Notes: generated by a model not told the origin, from the sequence alone. A stretch of DNA of 5,229 bases from Syntrophobacterales bacterium (GCA_021159265.1 JAGGSD010000216.1:1-5229); one strand, 5' to 3'. Shown: positions 1-5,113, counted from the stretch's first letter. Numbers and translations: made by a program.

Positions 1-20
1 GTGCGAAATTAAATTTTCTT

Positions 21-50
21 TTTCGTGTTTTCGTACTTTCGTGTTTTCGT
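21..50 (+). repeat. Tandem direct repeat, 14-bp unit, upstream of rfaE1
   Basis: TTTCGTGTTTTCGT occurs perfectly at 21-34 and again at 37-50, giving a 16-bp period; the unit itself contains TTTTCGT twice in degenerate form. It lies just before a family C repeat and the rfaE1 start. No function can be assigned. Confidence 0.8.
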
Positions 51-74
51 GATACAAATATATCTTGTTTGCTC

Positions 75-92
75 CCGGCTTGTCTGGGTTGG
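75..92 (+). repeat. Dispersed repeat family C, copy 1
   Basis: CCGGCTTGTCTGGGTTGG ends 5 nt before the rfaE1 start codon and occupies the place where a Shine-Dalgarno would be. It differs by one base from the reverse complement of 5096-5113 and by three bases from 1771-1788. Confidence 0.75.
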
Positions 93-97
93 ATAAT

Positions 98-1081
98 ATG
101 AAAAGAATTATAACGAAAAAGAGAGCTCTGGAAATTATTAATAATTTTTCAAGTTCAAAGGTTCTAGTAGTCGGTGACATAATGGTAGATCAGTTTATCT
201 GGGGAAAAGTTTCGCGTATATCTCCGGAGGCCCCCGTGCCTGTTGTTGAGGTTACCTCTGAAACACTGTTGTTCGGCGGCTGTGCAAATGTGCTGAAAAA
301 TATATATACCATAGGTGGAAAAGTTGCAGTTACAGGTATTATCGGATCTGATAATATGGGAAGATGGTTAATACGCCGATTCAGGAAAATGGGTATTGGT
401 ACAAAAGGCGTTATTGTTGAGCAGAATCGCCCCACTATTGTAAAAACGAGGGTTATAGCGCAACGCCAGCAGGTGGTGAGATTCGACAGGGAAAATAAAG
501 ATTCTGCTAATCCTGATAATGTTCAAACAATGCTGGAGTATATTAAATCTGTTAAAGATGAACTGGGGGCCGTTGTTGTTTCCGATTACAACAAGGGGAT
601 GGTAACGAAAAAGCTCATTGACGGGATTAGAGATATGATATCAGATACAGATATAGTTTTGTGCGTTGATCCGAAACAAAACGATTTTTCATTTTATGGT
701 GGATGCGACATAATTACACCTAATCACCATGAAGCGGGACGCGCCCTTGGAATGGAATTAATCGGCGAGGATGACATATTAAAAGGAGGCAAAACACTCC
801 TTGAAAAATATGATTTCAAGGCGGTTCTGATAACCAGAGGCGAGGAGGGAATGACCCTTTTTGAAAGAAACGGAGATATTACAAATATTCCCACGGTTGC
901 TAAGGAAGTTTTTGATGTGACCGGCGCCGGTGATACTGTAATAGGTGTATTCGCCCTTTGTGCGGCAGCGGGAGCTCAATTCAGGGAAGCCGCCGCCCTG
1001 GCCAATCATGCGGCAGGAATTGTTGTGGGAAAGGTAGGAACTGCCACAGTCACGCAGGATGAATTGAGAAGCACATTATGA
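98..1081 (+). CDS. rfaE1: D-glycero-beta-D-manno-heptose-7-phosphate kinase (monofunctional HldA/RfaE1 type)
   Basis: Cytoplasmic PfkB/ribokinase-family kinase that phosphorylates D-glycero-D-manno-heptose 7-phosphate at C1, an early step towards the ADP-heptose used for LPS inner core. The 327-residue product shows the family signatures in order: GDIMVDQFIWGKVSRISPEAP (residues 26-46), the sugar-site FGGCANV (59-65), VVSDYNKG (160-167), VDPK (190-193), ITPNHHE (206-212), ITRGEEGM (245-252) and the anion-hole/catalytic DVTGAGDT (273-280), where D279 is the expected general base. The protein stops soon after the kinase fold, so the nucleotidyltransferase half of bifunctional HldE is absent and must be encoded elsewhere. 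The ATG at 98 is preferred over an in-frame TTG at 65 because the extra 11 residues would be encoded by a dispersed repeat (75-92) and MKRII fits the family start. No good Shine-Dalgarno precedes it. The stop overlaps the next ATG (ATGA), suggesting translational coupling. GGC replaces the more usual GGA in the sugar-site motif. Confidence 0.93.
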   Translation: MKRIITKKRALEIINNFSSSKVLVVGDIMVDQFIWGKVSRISPEAPVPVVEVTSETLLFGGCANVLKNIYTIGGKVAVTGIIGSDNMGRWLIRRFRKMGIGTKGVIVEQNRPTIVKTRVIAQRQQVVRFDRENKDSANPDNVQTMLEYIKSVKDELGAVVVSDYNKGMVTKKLIDGIRDMISDTDIVLCVDPKQNDFSFYGGCDIITPNHHEAGRALGMELIGEDDILKGGKTLLEKYDFKAVLITRGEEGMTLFERNGDITNIPTVAKEVFDVTGAGDTVIGVFALCAAAGAQFREAAALANHAAGIVVGKVGTATVTQDELRSTL

Positions 1082-1647
1082 GCCAGCCGAAATATCCGGG
1101 ACCGGTAAAATTGATATCAAGTATCTTTTCCAACAATAAGGACCTGTTAAATATAATAATTAAAGAGCTGTCAAATAAATTTGGAAATATTGACTATATA
1201 AGTAAATTCATGCTCTTTGATTATACCGATTATTATGAGAAGGAAATGGGAACGCCTCTTTTCAGGAGGTTCTTTTCCTTTGAAACTCTGATCAATCCCG
1301 AAATGCTCCCCGACATCAAACAATATACAAACAAAATTGAGGAAAGATTGTCGGAGGGAGAAAAAAGGCGTGTAAACATAGATCCGGGTTATTTATCCCC
1401 GGCGCACTTAATCCTTGCGACAGGGAAGGCTTATACGCATCGTCCCTATCTGAGGGATGGGATATATGCCGATTTAACTCTCATTTATACAAACAATAAC
1501 TTTAGGTCACTTGATTGGACCTATCCTGATTATTCAAGTGAGATAATCAGGAAAATATTAAATATAATCAGAAAAAAATATCTTATACAGTTGAGGCAGT
1601 CAAAAAAACAGTGTAACTACTCTCATAGTCAGGCTGAAGCTATTTAG
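1078..1647 (+). CDS. DUF4416 family protein, function unknown
   Basis: A 189-residue soluble protein with no signal peptide or membrane segment. It matches DUF4416, a family I know mainly from Deltaproteobacteria and related phyla, usually next to yicC/gmk or heptose genes; its biochemical role is unknown to me. Conserved-looking blocks are GPVKLISSIFS (residues 8-18), FMLFDYTDYYEKEMG (44-58), RRFFSFETLINPEML (63-77), the basic/acidic core RRVNIDPGYLSPAHLILAT (97-115), HRPYLRDGIYADLTLIY (121-137) and WTYPDY (147-152). The many conserved acidic, His and Tyr residues could form an active site, but that is inference. The start ATG overlaps the rfaE1 stop by 4 bp with only a weak GAG-type Shine-Dalgarno, as expected for coupled translation. 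The last 11 or so residues (CNYSHSQAEAI) are encoded by a copy of the dispersed TGTAACTACTC repeat and what follows it, so the tail is probably acquired and not part of the family domain. Confidence 0.88.
   Translation: MSQPKYPGPVKLISSIFSNNKDLLNIIIKELSNKFGNIDYISKFMLFDYTDYYEKEMGTPLFRRFFSFETLINPEMLPDIKQYTNKIEERLSEGEKRRVNIDPGYLSPAHLILATGKAYTHRPYLRDGIYADLTLIYTNNNFRSLDWTYPDYSSEIIRKILNIIRKKYLIQLRQSKKQCNYSHSQAEAI
1612..1622 (+). repeat. Dispersed repeat family A, partial copy inside the DUF4416 gene
   Basis: TGTAACTACTC matches the first 11 bases of the 16-base family A unit seen at 3965-3980. It is read in frame as part of the C-terminal tail (Cys-Asn-Tyr-Ser) of the DUF4416 protein. Confidence 0.6.
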
Positions 1648-1678
1648 TCCGTTAGTTGTGAAATTCTTGCAAAAATGG

Positions 1679-1750
1679 CTTCGGCGTGAGACTTCGGCGT
1701 GAGTTCAGCCTTCGGCGAGCTCAGTCGAACCGTCGAACGCTCAGTCGAAC
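1679..1750 (+). repeat. Dispersed repeat family B cluster
   Basis: CTTCGGCGTGAG occurs at 1679-1690 and 1692-1703. It is followed by CTTCGGCGAGCTCAGTCGAACC (1710-1731), then partial units GTCGAAC (1732-1738) and GCTCAGTCGAACG (1739-1751). The same unit appears as one near-complete copy at 3876-3899 and inverted at 4137-4152. The cluster looks like a unit partly duplicated in place. Confidence 0.8.
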
Positions 1751-1770
1751 GTGCTTCGAATTTCGAATTT

Positions 1771-1788
1771 CCGGTTTATCTGGGTTAG
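1771..1788 (+). repeat. Dispersed repeat family C, copy 2 (diverged)
   Basis: CCGGTTTATCTGGGTTAG matches copy 1 at 15 of 18 positions. It directly follows TTCGAATTTCGAATTT, suggesting that the two are parts of one larger module. Confidence 0.6.
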
Positions 1789-1966
1789 GCTGAAGGTACC
1801 CGAGAAACACGATCGCCACATTTGGCAGAGAAGCGCCTGGCCGCTATCGCGAGCTCAGGCAAAGCAGATTTTTTCATCAAAAATGGCTTCAAAACTTGCA
1901 GTACTCCTGCTTTTCCCTGGCAGTCTTCAAGCTAATAACCTGAATGCTTACAAATAAATAATCCAC

Positions 1967-1973
1967 GGAGGAG
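1967..1973 (+). promoter_or_regulatory. Strong Shine-Dalgarno of yicC with two possible starts
   Basis: GGAGGAG is the strongest ribosome binding site in the window. From GGAGG there are 7 nt to TTG 1979 and 13 nt to ATG 1985; an adjacent GAGAAG (1971-1976) lies 8 nt from the ATG. Spacing favours TTG, family alignment favours ATG. Confidence 0.7.
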
Positions 1974-1984
1974 AAGAATTGTAT

Positions 1985-2869
1985 ATGATAAAAAGTATGA
2001 CCGGCTATGGTAGAACAACATCTGTTTTTGATGGTAAGAATTATATCGTTGAAGTAAAATCTGTTAATCATCGCGGTGTGGAGGTTGTCGTTCGTCTTCC
2101 GAATATACTTGCTCCGCTGGAAACGGAGATTAAAAAAGTGATATGTCGAAAGCTTTTCAGGGGAAGAATAGAAGTATACATCCGGGTGGAGTCTGATTTA
2201 AATAAAGAAGTGGGGACAAAGTTGGAAGTGAATCTCCCATTGATTCAACATTATTATTCTTTACTAAATCAAGTCAGACAAGAATTTGATCTCAAAGATG
2301 AAATAACGTTAAGTATGATTGCCCGTCTTAAGGATGTCTTTTACTATTCGGAATGTGATGTAGACCTTGACGAAATATGGAAACACTTACAAAAAATACT
2401 GGTCAATTCAATCGATTCCCTGATAAAAATGCGTGAGAAGGAAGGAGAACTTTTACTCAAGGATTTTGTGTTGCGATTAAATATGATCAGAGATTATCTC
2501 AATGCTTTGAAGTTACGGGTACCTCAAGTCCTTGTAGAATATCAGGAAAGGCTTTCAAAACGTATAAATGAATTAACGGATTCGTTAGAAATCGATGAAT
2601 CAAGGTTGAGTCAGGAAGTTGCTATAATGGCAGAAAAAAGCGACGTGACGGAGGAAATAATTCGTTTTGAGAGTCACCTGAGTCAGTTTGAAGAAATGTT
2701 GGAAAGTGGTGGCCCCATCGGCAGGAAAATGGATTTTTTACTTCAGGAAATGCTCAGAGAAGTAAATACAGCGGGTTCCAAGAGCAGCGATGTGAACATA
2801 TCCCGCAATGTAATAGAAATAAAAAGTGAACTCGCAAAAATGAGAGAACAGGTACAGAATGTGGAGTGA
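1985..2869 (+). CDS. yicC: YicC/YloC-family endoribonuclease
   Basis: A 294-residue protein of the YicC/YloC family, metal-dependent endoribonucleases; E. coli YicC is linked to small-RNA turnover. Both family ends are intact: the N-terminal MIKSMTGYGR (1-10) and VEVKSVNHRGVEV (22-34), and the C-terminal DUF1732-type region with RLSQEVAIMAEKSDVTEEI (207-225), FESHL (228-232), GPIGRKMDFLLQEMLREVNT (243-262), GSKSSD (264-269) and the terminal REQVQNVE (287-294). The middle is helical and rich in charge, with MREKEGELLLKDF at 149-161. The family normally begins MIKSMTG, so ATG 1985 is chosen. An in-frame TTG at 1979 sits at better spacing from the strong GGAGG (1967-1971) and would add two residues; it cannot be excluded. 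The gene follows a 337-bp repeat-rich spacer, so it probably heads its own transcript with gmk and rpoZ. Confidence 0.95.
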   Translation: MIKSMTGYGRTTSVFDGKNYIVEVKSVNHRGVEVVVRLPNILAPLETEIKKVICRKLFRGRIEVYIRVESDLNKEVGTKLEVNLPLIQHYYSLLNQVRQEFDLKDEITLSMIARLKDVFYYSECDVDLDEIWKHLQKILVNSIDSLIKMREKEGELLLKDFVLRLNMIRDYLNALKLRVPQVLVEYQERLSKRINELTDSLEIDESRLSQEVAIMAEKSDVTEEIIRFESHLSQFEEMLESGGPIGRKMDFLLQEMLREVNTAGSKSSDVNISRNVIEIKSELAKMREQVQNVE

Positions 2870-2902
2870 ATAATGGTTTAAAGTTTCGAGTTGGGTAAAA
2901 TT

Positions 2903-3535
2903 ATGAACAAAATTCAATTGGAAAAGGGATTATTGCTGATCGTATCAGCTCCTTCCGGTGCGGGGAAGACCACTATATGTAAGGAAATTTTGAAAATATT
3001 GCCGCATCTTCGTTTTTCTGTGTCGTGTACCACCCGCCCTCCCCGTGAGGGGGAACAAAATGGTAAGGACTACCATTTTATCTCAGAAGATGAATTCAGA
3101 AACCGCATAGCGAAGGGAGAATTTATTGAATGGGCTGAAAATTATGGTTATCTTTATGGAACATTGAAAAAAGAGATTAAAAAATTTGAAGACAAAACCC
3201 TTGATATTCTCCTAGATATTGATCCACTGGGAGCTAAAAACTTAAAGAAAAATTATCCTGATGGTGTATTTGTTTTCATTCTTCCTCCATCTATTGCTAT
3301 TTTAAAAGAGAGGTTAAAAGGGCGAGGATCGGAAAAAAAAGATATGATAAAGATTCGCCTCAAAAAAGCGATAGAAGAGATAAACGAAAATAAATGGTAT
3401 GATTATGTAATTTTTAATGATAACATAACTGCAGCTGCCAGTGTTATGAAAGCTATATATATCGCGGAAAAAAGCAAGAGAGAAAGATTGAAAAATAAAA
3501 TAAATAATCTATTTAATATGCCGGAGGTAAAATAA
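2903..3535 (+). CDS. gmk: Guanylate kinase
   Basis: Essential cytoplasmic nucleotide kinase converting GMP and ATP to GDP and ADP, feeding GTP, dGTP and (p)ppGpp pools. The 210-residue length is normal. Visible elements are the P-loop SAPSGAGKTT (residues 15-24), the GMP-binding CTTRPPREGE (42-51) followed by GKDYHF (54-59), FIEWAENYGYLYGT (74-87), the core strand LLDIDPLGA (103-111, where many homologues have IDxQGA), the ILPPS segment and the lid arginines around GRGSEKKD. The ATG at 2903 is preferred to a TTG at 2891 because homologues begin a few residues before the P-loop strand. The Shine-Dalgarno is poor (GGGT-like at 2893-2896), so expression may depend on read-through from yicC 33 bp upstream. 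The gene end carries the Shine-Dalgarno of rpoZ. Codon use is AT-rich like its neighbours. Confidence 0.97.
   Translation: MNKIQLEKGLLLIVSAPSGAGKTTICKEILKILPHLRFSVSCTTRPPREGEQNGKDYHFISEDEFRNRIAKGEFIEWAENYGYLYGTLKKEIKKFEDKTLDILLDIDPLGAKNLKKNYPDGVFVFILPPSIAILKERLKGRGSEKKDMIKIRLKKAIEEINENKWYDYVIFNDNITAAASVMKAIYIAEKSKRERLKNKINNLFNMPEVK
3523..3528 (+). promoter_or_regulatory. Shine-Dalgarno of rpoZ inside the gmk 3' end
   Basis: GGAGGT lies within the last codons of gmk (MPEVK-stop), 10 nt before the rpoZ ATG at 3539. The two genes are separated by only 3 nt, so gmk termination and rpoZ initiation are likely coupled. Confidence 0.75.
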
Positions 3536-3538
3536 CAA

Positions 3539-3808
3539 ATGGCAAGAGTTACCGTAGAAGACTCTTTAGCAATGGTAAAGAACAGATTTGCTTTGGTTGT
3601 GTTGACTGTCCAGAGAACGAAACAATTGCTCAAGGGCTCAAAGCCTCTTATTGGCAGGACGAAAAACAAGGAAATAGTGACCGCTTTGAGGGAAATTGCG
3701 GCGGGGAAGGTTAGATTCGCTCATCCTGAATATCTCCGACGTCCGGATATAAATGAAAGGTATGCAAAGAGTGTTTTGGAATCTGCAGGCAGTGAAAAGG
3801 AATCATAA
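3539..3808 (+). CDS. rpoZ: DNA-directed RNA polymerase omega subunit
   Basis: Small subunit that helps fold and hold beta' in RNA polymerase and, in proteobacteria, contributes to a ppGpp site. The 89-residue protein has the characteristic [10 protein letters not shown] start (1-10), [16 protein letters not shown] (15-30), the KPLI turn (35-38) and the diagnostic [16 protein letters not shown] block (43-58). The C-terminal third (59-89) is charged and variable, as is usual for the family. It sits directly after gmk, a widely conserved pairing. Its TAA stop is the first three bases of a dispersed repeat, TAACTACTCAGG (3806-3817), so the present 3' end may have been set by arrival of that repeat. 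Confidence 0.96.
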   Translation: MARVTVEDSLAMVKNRFALVVLTVQRTKQLLKGSKPLIGRTKNKEIVTALREIAAGKVRFAHPEYLRRPDINERYAKSVLESAGSEKES

Positions 3809-3817
3809 CTACTCAGG
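3806..3817 (+). repeat. Dispersed repeat family A, copy providing the rpoZ stop codon
   Basis: TAACTACTCAGG matches 12 consecutive bases of the family A unit. Its first three bases are the rpoZ TAA stop. It is the left member of the outer pair in a nested inverted arrangement whose right member is 4321-4336. Confidence 0.7.
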
Positions 3818-3875
3818 CAGGCACAGAGGGACACAGCACAAAGAATAAAAAATAACAACCAGCGTTGCCTGTGGT

Positions 3876-3899
3876 CTTCGGCGTGAGCTCAGTCGAACC
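3876..3899 (+). repeat. Dispersed repeat family B, near-complete copy
   Basis: CTTCGGCGTGAGCTC followed by AGTCGAACC. The inner 16 bases TGAGCTCAGTCGAACC (3884-3899) are perfectly inverted at 4137-4152. It contains the 8-base palindrome TGAGCTCA. Confidence 0.8.
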
Positions 3900-3913
3900 A
3901 TCATGTGTATTAT

Positions 3914-3944
3914 TTGGCAGAGTCTTTTTGCATATTGTTATAAT
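3914..3944 (+). promoter_or_regulatory. Possible sigma-70-type promoter upstream of rlmB
   Basis: TTGGCA (3914-3919, five of six to the -35 consensus) and a perfect TATAAT (3939-3944) are separated by 19 bp, longer than the ideal 17. It lies in an AT-rich patch of the rpoZ-rlmB spacer. If real, it would give a leader of roughly 400 nt carrying the inner inverted repeats before rlmB, or it could transcribe a small RNA. It could be a chance match in AT-rich DNA. Confidence 0.35.
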
Positions 3945-3964
3945 AATAGCAAACCAAATACAAA

Positions 3965-3980
3965 TGTAACTACTCAGGTT
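3965..3980 (+). repeat. Dispersed repeat family A, left inner copy
   Basis: TGTAACTACTCAGGTT is the perfect reverse complement of 4282-4297, with similarity extending a few bases outward on both sides. The two copies bound a 333-bp segment that includes the GC-rich block. Confidence 0.85.
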
Positions 3981-3999
3981 CACAGTTCAGTGGTTCAAG

Positions 4000-4014
4000 A
4001 TTCAACAGTTGAAT
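4000..4014 (+). repeat. Small perfect hairpin
   Basis: ATTCAACAGTTGAAT forms a 6-bp stem with a 3-nt loop. It lies just inside the left inner family A copy and is not followed by a T-run. Confidence 0.45.
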
Positions 4015-4049
4015 GAAGAGAAACGGATAATATCTCAATAAACACGGGT

Positions 4050-4092
4050 AGGGGTGACTTTAGTCGCCCCTGTCGGGAGGTTAAAACCTCCC
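4050..4092. repeat. Two adjacent GC-rich stem-loops
   Basis: The first pairs 4050-4058 with 4063-4071 (9 bp including one G-T, loop TTTA). The second pairs 4075-4081 with 4086-4092 (7 bp, loop TAAA). No T-run follows on either strand, so this is not a standard intrinsic terminator. It may be the structural core of a repeat module or a structured leader. Confidence 0.65.
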
Positions 4093-4136
4093 CTCCCCTC
4101 ATTTATTGGAACTCTTTTAACCGTGAATGGCCCGAC

Positions 4137-4152
4137 GGTTCGACTGAGCTCA
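4137..4152 (-). repeat. Dispersed repeat family B, inverted copy
   Basis: GGTTCGACTGAGCTCA is the exact reverse complement of 3884-3899. The CTTCGGCG part of the unit is missing: TCTAAGAC follows instead. Confidence 0.8.
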
Positions 4153-4281
4153 TCTAAGACTGTGAACCCCTGGCCCAGACCTGGCTTCCCGGTCCCATTG
4201 CGTAGAAACTCCGGGCGCAACATCCAGTGCGATTGTGCGGTGATGCGTATCAAGTCGCGCCAGGGCAGATTTGAACCTGTC

Positions 4282-4297
4282 AACCTGAGTAGTTACA
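4282..4297 (-). repeat. Dispersed repeat family A, right inner copy
   Basis: AACCTGAGTAGTTACA is the exact reverse complement of 3965-3980 and closes the inner inverted pair. Confidence 0.85.
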
Positions 4298-4320
4298 TAC
4301 AAATAAGCTATGTGTCTTTG

Positions 4321-4336
4321 AACCCGAGTAGTTACA
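4321..4336 (-). repeat. Dispersed repeat family A, right outer copy
   Basis: AACCCGAGTAGTTACA differs from the right inner copy by one base. It ends at the Shine-Dalgarno of rlmB and mirrors the copy at the rpoZ stop codon. Confidence 0.75.
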
Positions 4337-4348
4337 AGGATTGAAGAT

Positions 4349-5086
4349 ATGCAGGTTATCTATGGCGTAAAACCGGTTATGGAAACAATTCTCCATGGCA
4401 GGAGAAAAGTAGAAAAAATTATCTTAGCAACGGGAAGAGATAGTCCTGGCATCCGGAAGATAATGAAGTTGGCAGCACAAGAAAAAATATCAGTATATTA
4501 CAATAATAAAAATTATCTAACCAACATTACGGGCAGTAAATCTCATCAAGGAATTATATGTGTGTGTAACGACTATGAATACACTGGCGTGGATGAGATC
4601 ATTGCTAATTGCCACGGGTCCATGGAGCATGGATTGGTTCTCATTCTCGACGGCATCGAAGATCCCCAGAATCTTGGTTCAATAATAAGGACAGCTTATT
4701 GTTTCGGAGTTAATGGAATTATCATTCCGGAAAATCGTTCAGCCTCTGTTACACCCGCTGTCATTAAGGTATCCGCCGGCGCCGCTCAACATATTCTGAT
4801 TGCCAGAGTGGTAAATATATCGAGGACAATTGATTATCTAAAAGAAAAGGGGTTCTGGATATATGGAGCCGATGTCTCTTCAGATCAGAATTTTTCTTCC
4901 CTCGATTATAGAGGACAAGTAGGTCTCGTAATGGGAAGTGAGGGAAGAGGAATACGATCGCTTGTCAAAAAAAAATGTGACCGTTTAGTTTCCATAACCA
5001 TGTCAGGAGAAATTGATTCTCTTAATGTTTCTGTAGCGACAGGAATTATCCTTTATGAAATATGGAGAAATCGTGCCAAATATTAG
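4349..5086 (+). CDS. rlmB: 23S rRNA (guanosine-2'-O)-methyltransferase RlmB-type (TrmH/SpoU family)
   Basis: SPOUT-fold methyltransferase expected to 2'-O-methylate a P-loop guanosine of 23S rRNA (G2251 in E. coli) using S-adenosylmethionine. The 245-residue length is typical. Residues 1-75 form the L30e-like RNA-binding domain (MQVIYGVKPVMETI, then SHQGII at 65-70). The catalytic domain carries motif 1 DGIEDPQNLGSIIRTA (101-116, N108 and R114 key), ASVTPAVIKVSAGAA (132-146), motif 2 GSEGRGI (196-202) and motif 3 ITMSGEIDSLNVSVATGI (216-233), which contribute to the deep-knot cofactor site. AGGA (4337-4340) lies 8 nt before the ATG, immediately after a dispersed repeat copy (4321-4336). The enzyme could be another TrmH-family 2'-O-methyltransferase; RlmB is favoured by length and overall similarity. 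It is separated from rpoZ by a 540-bp repeat-rich spacer. Confidence 0.93.
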   Translation: MQVIYGVKPVMETILHGRRKVEKIILATGRDSPGIRKIMKLAAQEKISVYYNNKNYLTNITGSKSHQGIICVCNDYEYTGVDEIIANCHGSMEHGLVLILDGIEDPQNLGSIIRTAYCFGVNGIIIPENRSASVTPAVIKVSAGAAQHILIARVVNISRTIDYLKEKGFWIYGADVSSDQNFSSLDYRGQVGLVMGSEGRGIRSLVKKKCDRLVSITMSGEIDSLNVSVATGIILYEIWRNRAKY

Positions 5087-5095
5087 TCGCTTTTG

Positions 5096-5113
5096 CCAAC
5101 CCGGACAAGCCGG
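5096..5113 (-). repeat. Dispersed repeat family C, inverted copy
   Basis: CCAACCCGGACAAGCCGG is the reverse complement of copy 1 (75-92) with one mismatch. It lies 9 nt after the rlmB stop. CCGG at 5101-5104 and 5110-5113 can pair with a 5-nt loop, and GCTTTT (5089-5094) can pair with AAGAGC (5114-5119) around it, so it may act as a weak transcript-end structure. Confidence 0.7.

Larger units (their letters stand above)
1670..1890. repeat. 13-bp direct repeat bracketing a 195-bp segment
   Basis: CAAAAATGGCTTC is present perfectly at 1670-1682 and 1878-1890. The 195 bp between them contains the family B cluster and family C copy 2. The arrangement resembles a target-site duplication or a microhomology-mediated insertion. 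The last four bases of the left copy also belong to the family B unit. Confidence 0.5.
1648..1966. other. Repeat-rich spacer between the DUF4416 gene and yicC
   Basis: No credible gene is present: an open frame at 1751-1957 (68 codons) is made largely of repeat and low-complexity sequence and resembles no known protein. The spacer holds family B and C repeats, a TTCGAATTTCGAATTT stretch (1755-1770) and a 13-bp direct repeat (CAAAAATGGCTTC at 1670-1682 and 1878-1890) bracketing 195 bp. A yicC promoter probably lies in the AT-rich 1890-1960 stretch, but I see no convincing -35/-10 pair and no clear terminator for the upstream gene. Confidence 0.6.
3809..4348. other. 540-bp repeat-built spacer between rpoZ and rlmB
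   Basis: No credible gene is present. Overlapping open frames on both strands of the GC-rich part (4054-4344 + and 4035-4283 -) give low-complexity, unfamiliar proteins. The region holds four family A copies (two forward, two reverse), two family B copies (one each way), a possible promoter, and two adjacent hairpins at 4050-4092. From 4121 to 4280, G+C is about 59% by hand count, against clearly AT-rich flanking genes, so this block probably has a separate origin. No clear T-tailed terminator is seen after rpoZ. Confidence 0.65.

Noticed and set aside
190..1009. Minus-strand open frames inside rfaE1 (190-435 and 779-1009)
   Set aside because: They are shadows of the well-supported rfaE1 coding frame with no motifs of their own.
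1751..1957. 68-codon open frame upstream of yicC
   Set aside because: It starts inside repeat sequence, has no ribosome binding site and gives no recognisable protein. It crosses the right copy of the 13-bp direct repeat.
3403..3669. Minus-strand open frame across the gmk-rpoZ junction
   Set aside because: It is antisense to two strongly supported genes, and its hydrophobic look follows from the AT-rich complement.
4050..4092. Intrinsic terminator for rpoZ
   Set aside because: The stems are stable, but no T-run follows on the plus strand and they lie about 240 bp after rpoZ.
4255..4285. tRNA-like GGTTCAAATCTGCC on the minus strand
   Set aside because: It resembles a T-loop, but the flanking 5-bp T-stem does not pair and no acceptor or anticodon arms are found.
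3806..4336. CRISPR array from recurring 16-mers
   Set aside because: Copies are few, irregularly spaced and in opposing orientation, and no cas genes are present.
4035..4344. Overlapping open frames on both strands of the GC-rich block (82 and 96 codons)
   Set aside because: Neither has a ribosome binding site, recognisable motif or natural composition. Both run through inverted repeats and hairpins, as expected of non-coding GC-rich DNA with few stops.
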